Shown: positions 25,976 to 33,823 of the stretch, in pieces
Position numbering within the stretch: the stretch's first letter is position 1
Layout of the letters: each line of letters begins with the position of its first letter
Assembly: GCF_003994855.1 (NCBI RefSeq)
Contig: NZ_CP034142.1
Span: 3,162,001-3,226,000, forward strand
DNA length: 64,000 bases
Direction of reading: 5' to 3'
Source of the DNA: Marinobacter sp. NP-4(2019)
GTDB lineage: Bacteria; Pseudomonadota; Gammaproteobacteria; Pseudomonadales; Oleiphilaceae
The notes under the pieces: generated by a model
Database searches by the model: none
What the model saw: only the letters and a program-made list of their open reading frames with translations
What the model was told of the DNA's origin: nothing
Position numbers and translations under genes: made by a program

Positions 25976-27328
25976 TTACTCCCTGAACTCGGCCTTGTCC
26001 AGGCCGTGCTTCTTCATCTTGTCGTAGAGGGTTTTCCGGGCTAATCCAAGCAACTCCATGGTGCCCTTGATACTGCCCTGACAGGCATTCAGGGCGCTGG
26101 CGATGACCGAGCGCTCGAACCCGTCCACCATTTCAGCCAGGCTGGGCTGCCCAGCCACATCAGGAGTCAGGCCCTCGTCACTGCCCGCCAGGGCGACGGG
26201 CCCCATCAGTACGTAGCGCTCCGCCAGGTTCCGTAGCTCACGGACATTCCCCGGCCACTCATACTGCATCAGCCGTGCGGCCTGGGCAGCGCTGAGGGGA
26301 ATACTCTCACGATCATGGCGGGCAGCAGCCACCAGGGCGAAGTGATGAAACAACACGGGAATGTCCTCCTTGCGTTCCCTTAGGGGTGGAATATCCACCT
26401 GGACCACATTGAGGCGATAATACAGATCTGCGCGGAAATGGCCGGTCTCACTCAACTTCTTCAGGTCTTCCTTGGTGGCCGCGATCACCCGCACGTCCAC
26501 GTCCATCGGCTTATTGCTACCCAGGCGTTCAACCTTCCGCTCCTCCAATACCCGCAAAAGCTTGACCTGCAGGGCCAGGGGCATACTTTCCACCTCATCC
26601 AGGAACAAAGTGCCCCTGTGGGCATACTCGAACTTGCCGACCCGGGCCTTGTCGGCTCCGGTGAATGCGCCTGCCTCGTGGCCGAATAACTCACTTTCGA
26701 TCAGATTTTCCGGCACTGCTCCGCAATTAATCGCGACAAACTTTTCCTGGCTTCGGGGGCTGTTTTCGTGAATAAAGCGTGCAATGGCATCCTTGCCGGC
26801 ACCGGTTTCTCCCTTCAGCAACAGGTTGGCCGAGGTCGCCATCACTGGCTCAACCGTGGCCAGCACCCGGCGCATGGCGGCGGAATCACCAAGCAGCCTG
26901 GGTCCGGGGCTCGCCAGGTGACGTAACTGGGCCTTCAGGCGGCGGTTTTCCAGAGCCAGCTGACGCTTCTCCATGGCATGGCGCAGCAGTTCGATCAATT
27001 CATCGTGATCAAATGGCTTCTCGATAAAATCGTAGGCTCCCTGCTGCATGGCGTTGACCGCCGTGCTGATATCCCCCTGCCCGGTCAGGATAATTACCGG
27101 AATGGCCTCATCCCGCTGGCGAACCGCCTCAAGTACGGCCAGCCCGTCCATGTCCGGCATGTTGTAATCGCACAGCACCACGCCGTCGAAGTCACGGTCG
27201 ATAACTGCCAGCCCCGATTCACCATCGGCATAGCACGCCACTTTCATGTCGGCCAGGGCCAGGGTCTGGGCCATCACCTGACGGATGTCGGGATCATCAT
27301 CGATAAACACCACTGCGGGCCTGGTCAT
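25976..27328 (-). CDS. DctD-like sigma-54-dependent response regulator
   Basis: This 450-residue protein has a receiver domain (1-120) with the acidic pocket DDD at 10-12 and the phosphorylation site Asp54. A AAA+ domain follows, with GETGAGKD (Walker A) and the sigma-54-contacting loop GAFTGA, and then a Fis-type helix-turn-helix (GTMELLGLARKTLYDKMKKHG). It is the partner of the sensor kinase encoded just upstream, overlapping it by four bases. It should activate the sigma-54 promoter found ahead of the TAXI-TRAP genes at 32485-32500, probably through the paired dyads at 32553 and 32586. As the last gene of that operon it may control its own synthesis. The actual ligand is unknown. Confidence 0.9.
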   Translation of the reverse strand: MTRPAVVFIDDDPDIRQVMAQTLALADMKVACYADGESGLAVIDRDFDGVVLCDYNMPDMDGLAVLEAVRQRDEAIPVIILTGQGDISTAVNAMQQGAYDFIEKPFDHDELIELLRHAMEKRQLALENRRLKAQLRHLASPGPRLLGDSAAMRRVLATVEPVMATSANLLLKGETGAGKDAIARFIHENSPRSQEKFVAINCGAVPENLIESELFGHEAGAFTGADKARVGKFEYAHRGTLFLDEVESMPLALQVKLLRVLEERKVERLGSNKPMDVDVRVIAATKEDLKKLSETGHFRADLYYRLNVVQVDIPPLRERKEDIPVLFHHFALVAAARHDRESIPLSAAQAARLMQYEWPGNVRELRNLAERYVLMGPVALAGSDEGLTPDVAGQPSLAEMVDGFERSVIASALNACQGSIKGTMELLGLARKTLYDKMKKHGLDKAEFRE

Positions 27329-29145
27329 TCCACTGCCTCTCGCTTGTTCACTGTCAGTATGAATTCCGCACCCTGGCCATCTTCCCGATTCTGCCCGATC
27401 AGGCGGCCACCCAGAGCCTCCATGATCTGGCGGGAAATCGACAGCCCCAACCCAAGTCCCTGTTTCATGGACTTGGTGGTAAAGAATGGCTCAAAGATCT
27501 GCTCGGAGTTGCCGGGGAGTCCCGGACCGTTGTCCCGGACCCGGCATTGCCAATCACCTCCACCATCCTCTATATCAATCCGGATAACCGGGTCGGACAT
27601 GCCTTCCACCGCATGCAGGGCATTGGTCAGCAGGTTCACCATCACCTGTTCGATACGGATCAGGTCACCGTGACATAATATCGGGGATTCGGGACGCTGC
27701 CACTGAACACTGACCCCATCACTGGTTTCCTGTGCGCGGACAATCTTGAGCGCGGCATCCACCGCCTGGCGCAGATCAATACTGGCGGGACGCCCTTCGG
27801 ATTTTCGGGCAAACACCTTGAACTGCCGGGTGAGCTCCGCCATTTTGCCGCACAGGGCCTGGATTTCCGTGAGGTTGGCGTTGACGGTCTCGGTATCACC
27901 CCGCTCGAGAAAGCGCTGGCTGTTGCGTGCATAAGACTGAATCGCCGTCAGTGGCTGATTCATTTCATGGTTGAGGCCGGCGGACATCTGTCCCAACACA
28001 GCAAGTTTGGCCGCCTGGATCAGTTCCTGCTGGATCTCTCTTAGCTCCTTTTCCGCTTCTTCCCGCTGATGAATTTCCCTGAGCAGTTTCTGATTCGACG
28101 CCTCCAGGTCGGCCGTGCGTTCCGCGACCCGCCGCTCCAGCTGGATACCTCGCTGGGCCAGTTCCTTCTCTCTCCGATAACGCTCCTTCAGATAGAGCCA
28201 GGTCAACACGCCCCCCAGATACAATACCAGCCCCATAGCCAGAAAGCGCAGTTGACTCCACAGTACCTGACGGGTTCCCAACATGACCTCCAGGCCCCAG
28301 TCCAATTCCGGCAGAGGCGTATGAACACTGAGGTATTCCCGCCAACGGTCACCATCACGAATGCGTACCCGGCGGGACTGTTCGGACAGACCGAACGGCG
28401 ATCCAAGGTAGTCAATGTCCATGGGATTCAGGGATTGTCCGGGGTACCGACTCTGTACCCGTGCCAGATCCGCCTTGCCAACGTGGTCATCCGGCAGGAA
28501 ATTGCGATAGAGCCATTCCGGTCTGCTGGAAAGGAAACTGAACCCCTGGCCGTCAAGTACGACCATCTCCGCATCGGCGAAGGCGGCCGGTCGCTGCCAT
28601 TGGGATTCCAGTTCGGTGACCGGGACTTTTGCCGCGATCACCCCCAGCACATCCTGGCCCTCAGACCGGATTGGGTAGGAAAAATACAGACCACGAACGT
28701 CGGAGGTGGAACCCAGGGCAAAATACAGGGCCGCCGTGCCGCTGCTGACTGCCTGGTAAAAGTAGGGACGATAATCGAAGTTACGACCGATGAAGCTATC
28801 GGCCCGATCATGATTGCTGGCGGCGATGGTCAGGCCGTCCCGATCCATCAGGTACACATCCGAGCTGCCTACGATCTCCGCCATCCGTTTCATCTGGCGA
28901 TTGGCGATGGCGATCCGGTCCGGGTTTCCCGGGTTATCGAGGGCTTCCCGTAATGCAGGATGTTCCGCCATCAATCCCGGGATGGGGCGGTAGCGTTTCA
29001 GTTCCCGATCCACCAACTGACTGTAGCGGAAGGCCTCTTTAAGGCCCTCTCGTTCCAGTAATTGATAGCCGGACCAGCTCCCCAGTTGCCAGGACAGAAT
29101 AACAACGATCAGGAACAGTCCGGCCAGCCAGTAACGTGCAGTCAT
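27325..29145 (-). CDS. DctB-like membrane sensor histidine kinase
   Basis: The protein of 606 residues has a first membrane helix (YWLAGLFLIVVILSWQLG), a periplasmic sensor region of about 260 residues that looks like a double PDC/Cache domain (VYLMDRDGLTIAASNHDR, FSYPIRSEGQDVLGVIAAKV), a second helix (FLAMGLVLYLGGVLTWLYL), a coiled coil and a kinase core. The H box GLNHEMNQPLTAIQSYARN puts the phosphorylated His at 393. The ATP-binding end has VMVNLLTNALHAVEG and DNGPGLP. A TTG codon directly before the ATG could also start it. It lies downstream of a TAXI-TRAP system, so it probably senses that solute or a related acid. Confidence 0.9.
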   Translation of the reverse strand: MTARYWLAGLFLIVVILSWQLGSWSGYQLLEREGLKEAFRYSQLVDRELKRYRPIPGLMAEHPALREALDNPGNPDRIAIANRQMKRMAEIVGSSDVYLMDRDGLTIAASNHDRADSFIGRNFDYRPYFYQAVSSGTAALYFALGSTSDVRGLYFSYPIRSEGQDVLGVIAAKVPVTELESQWQRPAAFADAEMVVLDGQGFSFLSSRPEWLYRNFLPDDHVGKADLARVQSRYPGQSLNPMDIDYLGSPFGLSEQSRRVRIRDGDRWREYLSVHTPLPELDWGLEVMLGTRQVLWSQLRFLAMGLVLYLGGVLTWLYLKERYRREKELAQRGIQLERRVAERTADLEASNQKLLREIHQREEAEKELREIQQELIQAAKLAVLGQMSAGLNHEMNQPLTAIQSYARNSQRFLERGDTETVNANLTEIQALCGKMAELTRQFKVFARKSEGRPASIDLRQAVDAALKIVRAQETSDGVSVQWQRPESPILCHGDLIRIEQVMVNLLTNALHAVEGMSDPVIRIDIEDGGGDWQCRVRDNGPGLPGNSEQIFEPFFTTKSMKQGLGLGLSISRQIMEALGGRLIGQNREDGQGAEFILTVNKREAVE

Positions 29146-29228
29146 CAATCAGGTAAACCAGGTTGCTTGATCATGGCTGACATTATGCAGGTCACTCGCG
29201 GCGAGAGCCACAAGCGACCTGCCAAGCA

Positions 29229-31415
29229 TCATACCCGGGCCGTAAGAACGGGACTGGCCTGCTTCTTCTGGAGCAGGAAGGCGGCTACGGCAAAGGCCAC
29301 ACCGCCAAGGTCGGTGACCAGTCCGCCAGCAATCATCATCATTGCCGCCACCAGCAGCAACAGACGAACGACGGTCGCCGCCTGATTCCGCAGGAACCAA
29401 CCCTGCACAGCAGAGGACAGCAGGTAGACGCCAACCAGGGCAGTCACCAGAGCGCGGGAGATATCCAGTACTCCGGCATCCATCAGCAGCGCACCATTGT
29501 AGAAGAACATGAACGGTACGATGAACGCGGCCAGACCGATTCGGAACGACTCCACCGACGTCCCCATAGCGTTGGCCCCGGATATCCCGGCCGCCGCGTA
29601 TGAAGCCAGCGCTACCGGAGGCGTAATGGCCGACACCACCGCGAAGTAGAACACGAAGAAGTGTGCCGTCAACGGGTCAATGCCCAGCTTCACCAGGCCC
29701 GGAGCCACCACCGAAGCCGCGACGGCGTAGGCAGCTGTAGTGGGCATGCCCATACCCAGTAGTATCGAAATCCCCATGGCGAAGATCAGCGCCAACAACT
29801 GACTGGTTTCGGCCACCCCCAGCAACAGGGACGAGAATCGCGCGCCGACACCGGTCAGCGAGATCACCCCGACAATGACACCGGCACAGGCACACACCAC
29901 GATAATCTGCACCGACATGATGCCCGAAAGCTCCAGTGCCTTGAGGATGGAGCGGAAGCCCATTTTGTGGGGTGACAACCAGCTCACCACCACGGCGGAC
30001 GCCATGGCCAGGGTTCCGGCGCGAATGACCGAATAGCCCATGAACAGGGAAACGATCAGGATGAGAATGGGGGCAAACAGGTATGCCTGCCGCGCCAGCC
30101 GCTTCAGGGACGGCAGCTCATCGGAACGCATACCTCTCATGCCAGTTTTTGCTGCCTCCAGGTCCACCATGAAGTAAACCGAAGCAAAGTACAGGATGGC
30201 CGGAATAATGGCCGCAATGGCGATCTCGGTATAGGGGATACCAGTAATCTCAGCCATGATGAAGGCGCCAGCGCCCATAATCGGCGGCATGATCTGCCCG
30301 CCAGTGGAAGCCGCAGCTTCTACCGCGCCAGCGGTCTGCTTGCGATATCCCACTTTTTTCATCAGCGGGATGGTCAGGGAGCCGGTGGACACCACGTTGC
30401 CGGCACTGGTGCCGTTGATCATACCCATCAGACCGGATGCAAAGATGGAAACCTTCGCAGGTCCACCCCGGGAGCGCCCTGCCGCGGCAAAGGCAAAATT
30501 GACGAAATAGTCCCCCACCTTCGATGCCTGCAGAAAGGCAGCAAAGATGATGAACAGGATAATGTAGGTAGAGGACACCGCCGTGGTTGGCCCCAGCACG
30601 CCGGCATCGGTATATACCTGACTGAAGAAACGCTGCACCGACAGCCCCGGATAACTCAGGAAGCCCGGCAGATAAGGCCCGGCAAAGACGTAGCCGAGAA
30701 ATATCAGGGCAATAGCCACCAGGGCAAGACCGGCCACCCGGCGGGTCATCTCCATGATCAGCGCGGTGCCGGCGACTGCCGCAAAAGAGATTCCCAGCGG
30801 CGCAAAGGACGTACCTGTGGTCATTCGCATTGGCGTGTTGTAGACCACCAACAGATAGCTGGCGACCGCAATGGAGCATATCACCAGCACCAGATCCGGA
30901 ACGCTGAATCGGGCACGGTCACGGCGATGGAACCAACTCACCATAATCCCGAGACCGGTGGCAGCCAGTAGCGGCCATCCAAAGTGCCAGGTCTCAAGTT
31001 CAACTGGCAGTCGCATGGCGCCACCCTGCACCATCTCGTACATCCGCCCGGTCTGTACCAGAGCGTAGACAGCGGGCACCAGCAACACACCCGCTGCCAG
31101 GGTTGTCCAGCGCCGGCCGGCGGGCGGGCGCCCTTCGCTGAAAGCGGCGCCCGAGAACAACAGGTAGCCCAGAATCAACGCACCGCACACATGCACGATG
31201 CGGAACGACCAGGTTTCCAGGGGTGAGATGTTCAGGGTATACAGGTGAAACGCCGAGTACGCGATTGCGAACAGCGTCACCGCCCAGAGCATCCAGTGAC
31301 GGTAAAGGCGACGGTTCGCCTCCACCGGTTCGTCATCCACTCCCTGGACAAGCAGTTCATCCTCGGCACCGGTAGTCGAAACCGGCGCCTGGTTTTGTTG
31401 TGATGAGGTTGTCAT
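29229..31415 (-). CDS. TAXI-type TRAP transporter, fused small and large permease
   Basis: This 728-residue membrane protein joins the TRAP small (DctQ-like) and large (DctM-like) permease parts. The N-terminal third carries four to five helices, starting at HWMLWAVTLFAIAYSAFHLY. The large part includes SGLMGMINGTSAGNVVSTGSLTIP, GAVEAAASTGGQIMPPIMGAGAF and GMGMPTTAAYAVAASVVAP, typical of fused TAXI permeases. Such transporters use a sodium or proton gradient and a high-affinity periplasmic receptor. It lies 19 bases downstream of the receptor gene and 83 bases upstream of the sensor kinase. The substrate cannot be read from the sequence. Dicarboxylates or amino acids are usual for the family. 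Confidence 0.92.
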   Translation of the reverse strand: MTTSSQQNQAPVSTTGAEDELLVQGVDDEPVEANRRLYRHWMLWAVTLFAIAYSAFHLYTLNISPLETWSFRIVHVCGALILGYLLFSGAAFSEGRPPAGRRWTTLAAGVLLVPAVYALVQTGRMYEMVQGGAMRLPVELETWHFGWPLLAATGLGIMVSWFHRRDRARFSVPDLVLVICSIAVASYLLVVYNTPMRMTTGTSFAPLGISFAAVAGTALIMEMTRRVAGLALVAIALIFLGYVFAGPYLPGFLSYPGLSVQRFFSQVYTDAGVLGPTTAVSSTYIILFIIFAAFLQASKVGDYFVNFAFAAAGRSRGGPAKVSIFASGLMGMINGTSAGNVVSTGSLTIPLMKKVGYRKQTAGAVEAAASTGGQIMPPIMGAGAFIMAEITGIPYTEIAIAAIIPAILYFASVYFMVDLEAAKTGMRGMRSDELPSLKRLARQAYLFAPILILIVSLFMGYSVIRAGTLAMASAVVVSWLSPHKMGFRSILKALELSGIMSVQIIVVCACAGVIVGVISLTGVGARFSSLLLGVAETSQLLALIFAMGISILLGMGMPTTAAYAVAASVVAPGLVKLGIDPLTAHFFVFYFAVVSAITPPVALASYAAAGISGANAMGTSVESFRIGLAAFIVPFMFFYNGALLMDAGVLDISRALVTALVGVYLLSSAVQGWFLRNQAATVVRLLLLVAAMMMIAGGLVTDLGGVAFAVAAFLLQKKQASPVLTARV

Positions 31416-31434
31416 AGCGGATCCCCGGATGAGA

Positions 31435-32415
31435 TTACTTGATCATGTCAGGTTCGATGGAGTAGCCGTTCTCGGTAAACCAGCGGGCAGCACCGGGATG
31501 CCAGGGCAATACAGTATTGTTGACATAGTTTTCCGGAATGCTGGTCTGCGCAGCCTTGTGGATAGAGACCATCTTTTCATTATTTTCCATGGTCAGCTTG
31601 GTGATCTCGTACACAAAGCTTTCCGGCAGATCGCAATTGGCCGTGGCAAAGTTCCACATGGACACTGCCTGGGAGTCATCCGACAGGGACTGATAGGTGC
31701 TTGCGGGAATACTGAAAGGTGACACCGGAAAGGCGTCAGTGACCGCACTCAACTCCTGCTCATTAAACTCAATGATGTTGATGGAAGACTGCACTTCCAA
31801 CTGACTGACGGCAGGAATCGGAATACCGGCGGCGAAGGCCACCACATCAATCAGGCCATCCTGCAACTGTCCGCCCAGATCGGACCAACTACCGTTACGG
31901 CGCTCGAAGTCTACGCCCAGAGTTTCCATCATGCGCGGAAAGTAGGAATCCGAGGTGGAGCCGGCAGGACCGAAACCGATGCGGGCGCCATCAGGAATCT
32001 CAGAAATGGAGGTAATACCCGAATCCGCCAGAACGGTGATGGAGAATGGGGTCTGGTACATGGGGAACATGGCACACACGTTGTCCATTTTCATCCCCGG
32101 CATCAGGGGGCTCTTCCCGTTGACCGCCTCACTGGCAGGCCCCATGGTGACCAGGCCGAACCTGAGGTCACCGGTATGCACCAGTGCCATGTTCTGAACC
32201 GGCCCGCCGGTAATTTCGGCGCCTCCGGAAACTCCCAGGTTTTCGGCAATGAAGTTCGCCCAGCCTGACCCATAGGCGAAATAAGTGCCGCCCTGACTGG
32301 CGGTGCCGACCGTAAAGTTCTCCGGCCAGTCCGATCGGTCCTGAGCCAGCGCGGAACCGGTCATCAACGCAGTGGCGGTAAGGGCAATGAAGGTGTGATT
32401 CAGACGATTGCTCAT
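31435..32415 (-). CDS. TAXI family TRAP transporter solute-binding protein
   Basis: The 326-residue protein begins with a Sec signal peptide (FIALTATALMTGSALA, cut near residue 24) and then FTVGTASQGGTYFAYGSGWANF. This is the TAXI family start, with the GTASQGGTYF ligand loop. VQNMALVHTGDLRFGLVTMGPASEAVNG and DGARIGFGPAGSTSDSYFP are the next conserved parts. It is the periplasmic receptor of the permease that follows 19 bases later. The leader contains a sigma-54-type promoter whose -12 element is about 70 bases before the ATG, so expression probably depends on the DctBD-like pair encoded at the end of the same operon. Confidence 0.93.
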   Translation of the reverse strand: MSNRLNHTFIALTATALMTGSALAQDRSDWPENFTVGTASQGGTYFAYGSGWANFIAENLGVSGGAEITGGPVQNMALVHTGDLRFGLVTMGPASEAVNGKSPLMPGMKMDNVCAMFPMYQTPFSITVLADSGITSISEIPDGARIGFGPAGSTSDSYFPRMMETLGVDFERRNGSWSDLGGQLQDGLIDVVAFAAGIPIPAVSQLEVQSSINIIEFNEQELSAVTDAFPVSPFSIPASTYQSLSDDSQAVSMWNFATANCDLPESFVYEITKLTMENNEKMVSIHKAAQTSIPENYVNNTVLPWHPGAARWFTENGYSIEPDMIK

Positions 32416-32484
32416 GGCGTGCTCCCCAATTGGTCATTGTTGTGAGTATCCAGGAGTCGAGCAGGACTCCGGTCCACCAATCAA

Positions 32485-32500
32485 AGCAACAGGCAAGCCA
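32485..32500 (-). promoter_or_regulatory. Sigma-54 (-24/-12) promoter of the TAXI-TRAP operon
   Basis: Read on the minus strand, TGGCTTGCCTGTTGCT matches the consensus TGGCACGN4TTGCW at both invariant dinucleotides, GG at -24 and GC at -12, with exact spacing. Only two of the conserved positions differ. Transcription would start near 32474 and leave a leader of about 60 bases before the receptor ATG at 32415. A sigma-54 activator is encoded in the operon. Confidence 0.78.
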
Positions 32501-32552
32501 ACTATATAAGCAATTGATTTATATTAGATTATCTTGAGAGTATACGGAGGTT

Positions 32553-32570
32553 TGGGTGGCCATTCACCCA
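32553..32570. promoter_or_regulatory. Candidate activator site, promoter-proximal dyad
   Basis: TGGGTGGCCATTCACCCA is an 18-bp dyad centred about 75 bp upstream of the -12 element of the TAXI-TRAP promoter. The second dyad at 32586 has the same length and the same half sites. The two start 33 bp apart, about three helical turns, so two activator dimers would lie on one face of the DNA, as at dctA-type upstream activating sequences. Confidence 0.6.
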
Positions 32571-32585
32571 CAGCGGAGAGACCGA

Positions 32586-32603
32586 TGGGTGGAAACCCAC
32601 CCA
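32586..32603. promoter_or_regulatory. Candidate activator site, distal dyad
   Basis: TGGGTGGAAACCCACCCA is an 18-bp dyad with 7-bp half sites, centred about 108 bp upstream of the -12 element. It lies 11 bases beyond the serB stop. It is not followed by a U run on the minus strand, which argues against its being the serB terminator and for a protein-binding site shared with the dyad at 32553. Confidence 0.6.
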
Positions 32604-32614
32604 CCGGCGAATCG

Positions 32615-33823
32615 TTACTGGTCTTCGCTTTCCCGATAACCAATCAGGTAAAGAATAGCGTCCAGCCCCAGGGTGGAAATGGAATGCCTGGCCGATTCCT
32701 TGACCAGGGGTTTGGCGCGGAACGCTACGCCCAGGCCAGCCTGACTGAGCATGGGCAGATCGTTGGCGCCATCACCCACAGCAATCACCTGTTCCCGTGA
32801 AATGTGTTCCCGCTCAGCGATCTCGAGCAGCAGTTCAGCCTTGCGTTTACCGTCCACAATCTGGCCAGACACGCGACCGGTCACTTTCCCGTTCTCAATT
32901 GCCAGCTCATTGGCGTAGATATAGTCGATGCCGAGCTTGCTCTGCAGATGGCGGGCAAAGTAGGTAAATCCGCCGGACAGGATCGCGGTGCGATAACCCA
33001 GGGACTTGAGACGGCTAATCAGGTGTTCCGCACCCTCGGTCAGCTTGAGACGGCTGGCGATCCCTTCAAGCACCGATTCATCCAGCCCCTTGAGCAGGGC
33101 CAGACGTTCGGCGAAGCTCTGGCTGAAATCCAGCTCCCCCTGCATGGCGCGCTCGGTAATTTCCGCGACCTGATCACCGACGCCGGCTTCCAGGGCAAGC
33201 TCATCAATGACTTCCGCCTCGATCAGTGTGGAGTCCATATCGAACACCACCAGGCGCCGGTTGCGGCGGAAGATCGAATCTTCCTGAAAGGCGATGTCTA
33301 CATTCATCTCACCGGCAATATGCAGGAAATCAGCCCGCAGCTCCTCCAGGTTCGACGGTGTCCCCCGCACGGAGAATTCCACGCAGGCAATCCGGTTCTC
33401 GGCCGGGTTGAGGGAGGGCCGGGCCGATAACCGGGTGATGTTATCAATGTTAAGCCCATGCCGGGCGGTAATGGCCGATACCCGGGCAATCTGCTCAGCC
33501 TTGATATCGCGGGACAGCAAAGTAACGATGTAGCAGGCACGGTTCCTCGCGGCTGCCCAGGTCTGGTATTCCTCTTCCGTGATCGGGGCAAAGCGTACCT
33601 GCAGGTCCAGAGCATGCAGCCGGAACAGCAGGTCACGGATAACCGGGGAGGATTTGGACGCGTCCGGGATCTCGATCAGAATCCCCCAGGTGAGGTGGTC
33701 GTGAATGACCGCCTGACCGATATCCAGAATACGGACATCGTATTGCCCCATTATCCCGGTAATTTCCGATGTGAGGCCGGGCTTGTCACGCCCGGAAACA
33801 TTGATCAGGACCAGTTCACTCAC
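32615..33823 (-). CDS. serB: Phosphoserine phosphatase SerB with N-terminal ACT domains
   Basis: SerB hydrolyses phosphoserine in the last step of serine synthesis. The 402-residue product has two ACT-like regulatory domains (about 1-85 and 90-175; VLINVSGRDKPGLTSEITGIM opens the first). The HAD-type catalytic domain carries VFDMDSTLIEAEVIDELA with the nucleophile Asp, the ILSGGFTYFA motif, and VIAVGDGANDLPMLSQAGLGVAF. Its start overlaps the end of parC by eight bases, so the two are coupled. In P. aeruginosa serB lies directly beyond fimX. Here the TAXI-TRAP and two-component unit has been inserted between them. Confidence 0.95.
   Translation of the reverse strand: MSELVLINVSGRDKPGLTSEITGIMGQYDVRILDIGQAVIHDHLTWGILIEIPDASKSSPVIRDLLFRLHALDLQVRFAPITEEEYQTWAAARNRACYIVTLLSRDIKAEQIARVSAITARHGLNIDNITRLSARPSLNPAENRIACVEFSVRGTPSNLEELRADFLHIAGEMNVDIAFQEDSIFRRNRRLVVFDMDSTLIEAEVIDELALEAGVGDQVAEITERAMQGELDFSQSFAERLALLKGLDESVLEGIASRLKLTEGAEHLISRLKSLGYRTAILSGGFTYFARHLQSKLGIDYIYANELAIENGKVTGRVSGQIVDGKRKAELLLEIAEREHISREQVIAVGDGANDLPMLSQAGLGVAFRAKPLVKESARHSISTLGLDAILYLIGYRESEDQ

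Noticed and set aside
32586..32603. Reading the distal dyad as the serB terminator
   Set aside because: On the minus strand no U run follows the stem, and the same half sites recur 33 bp away.
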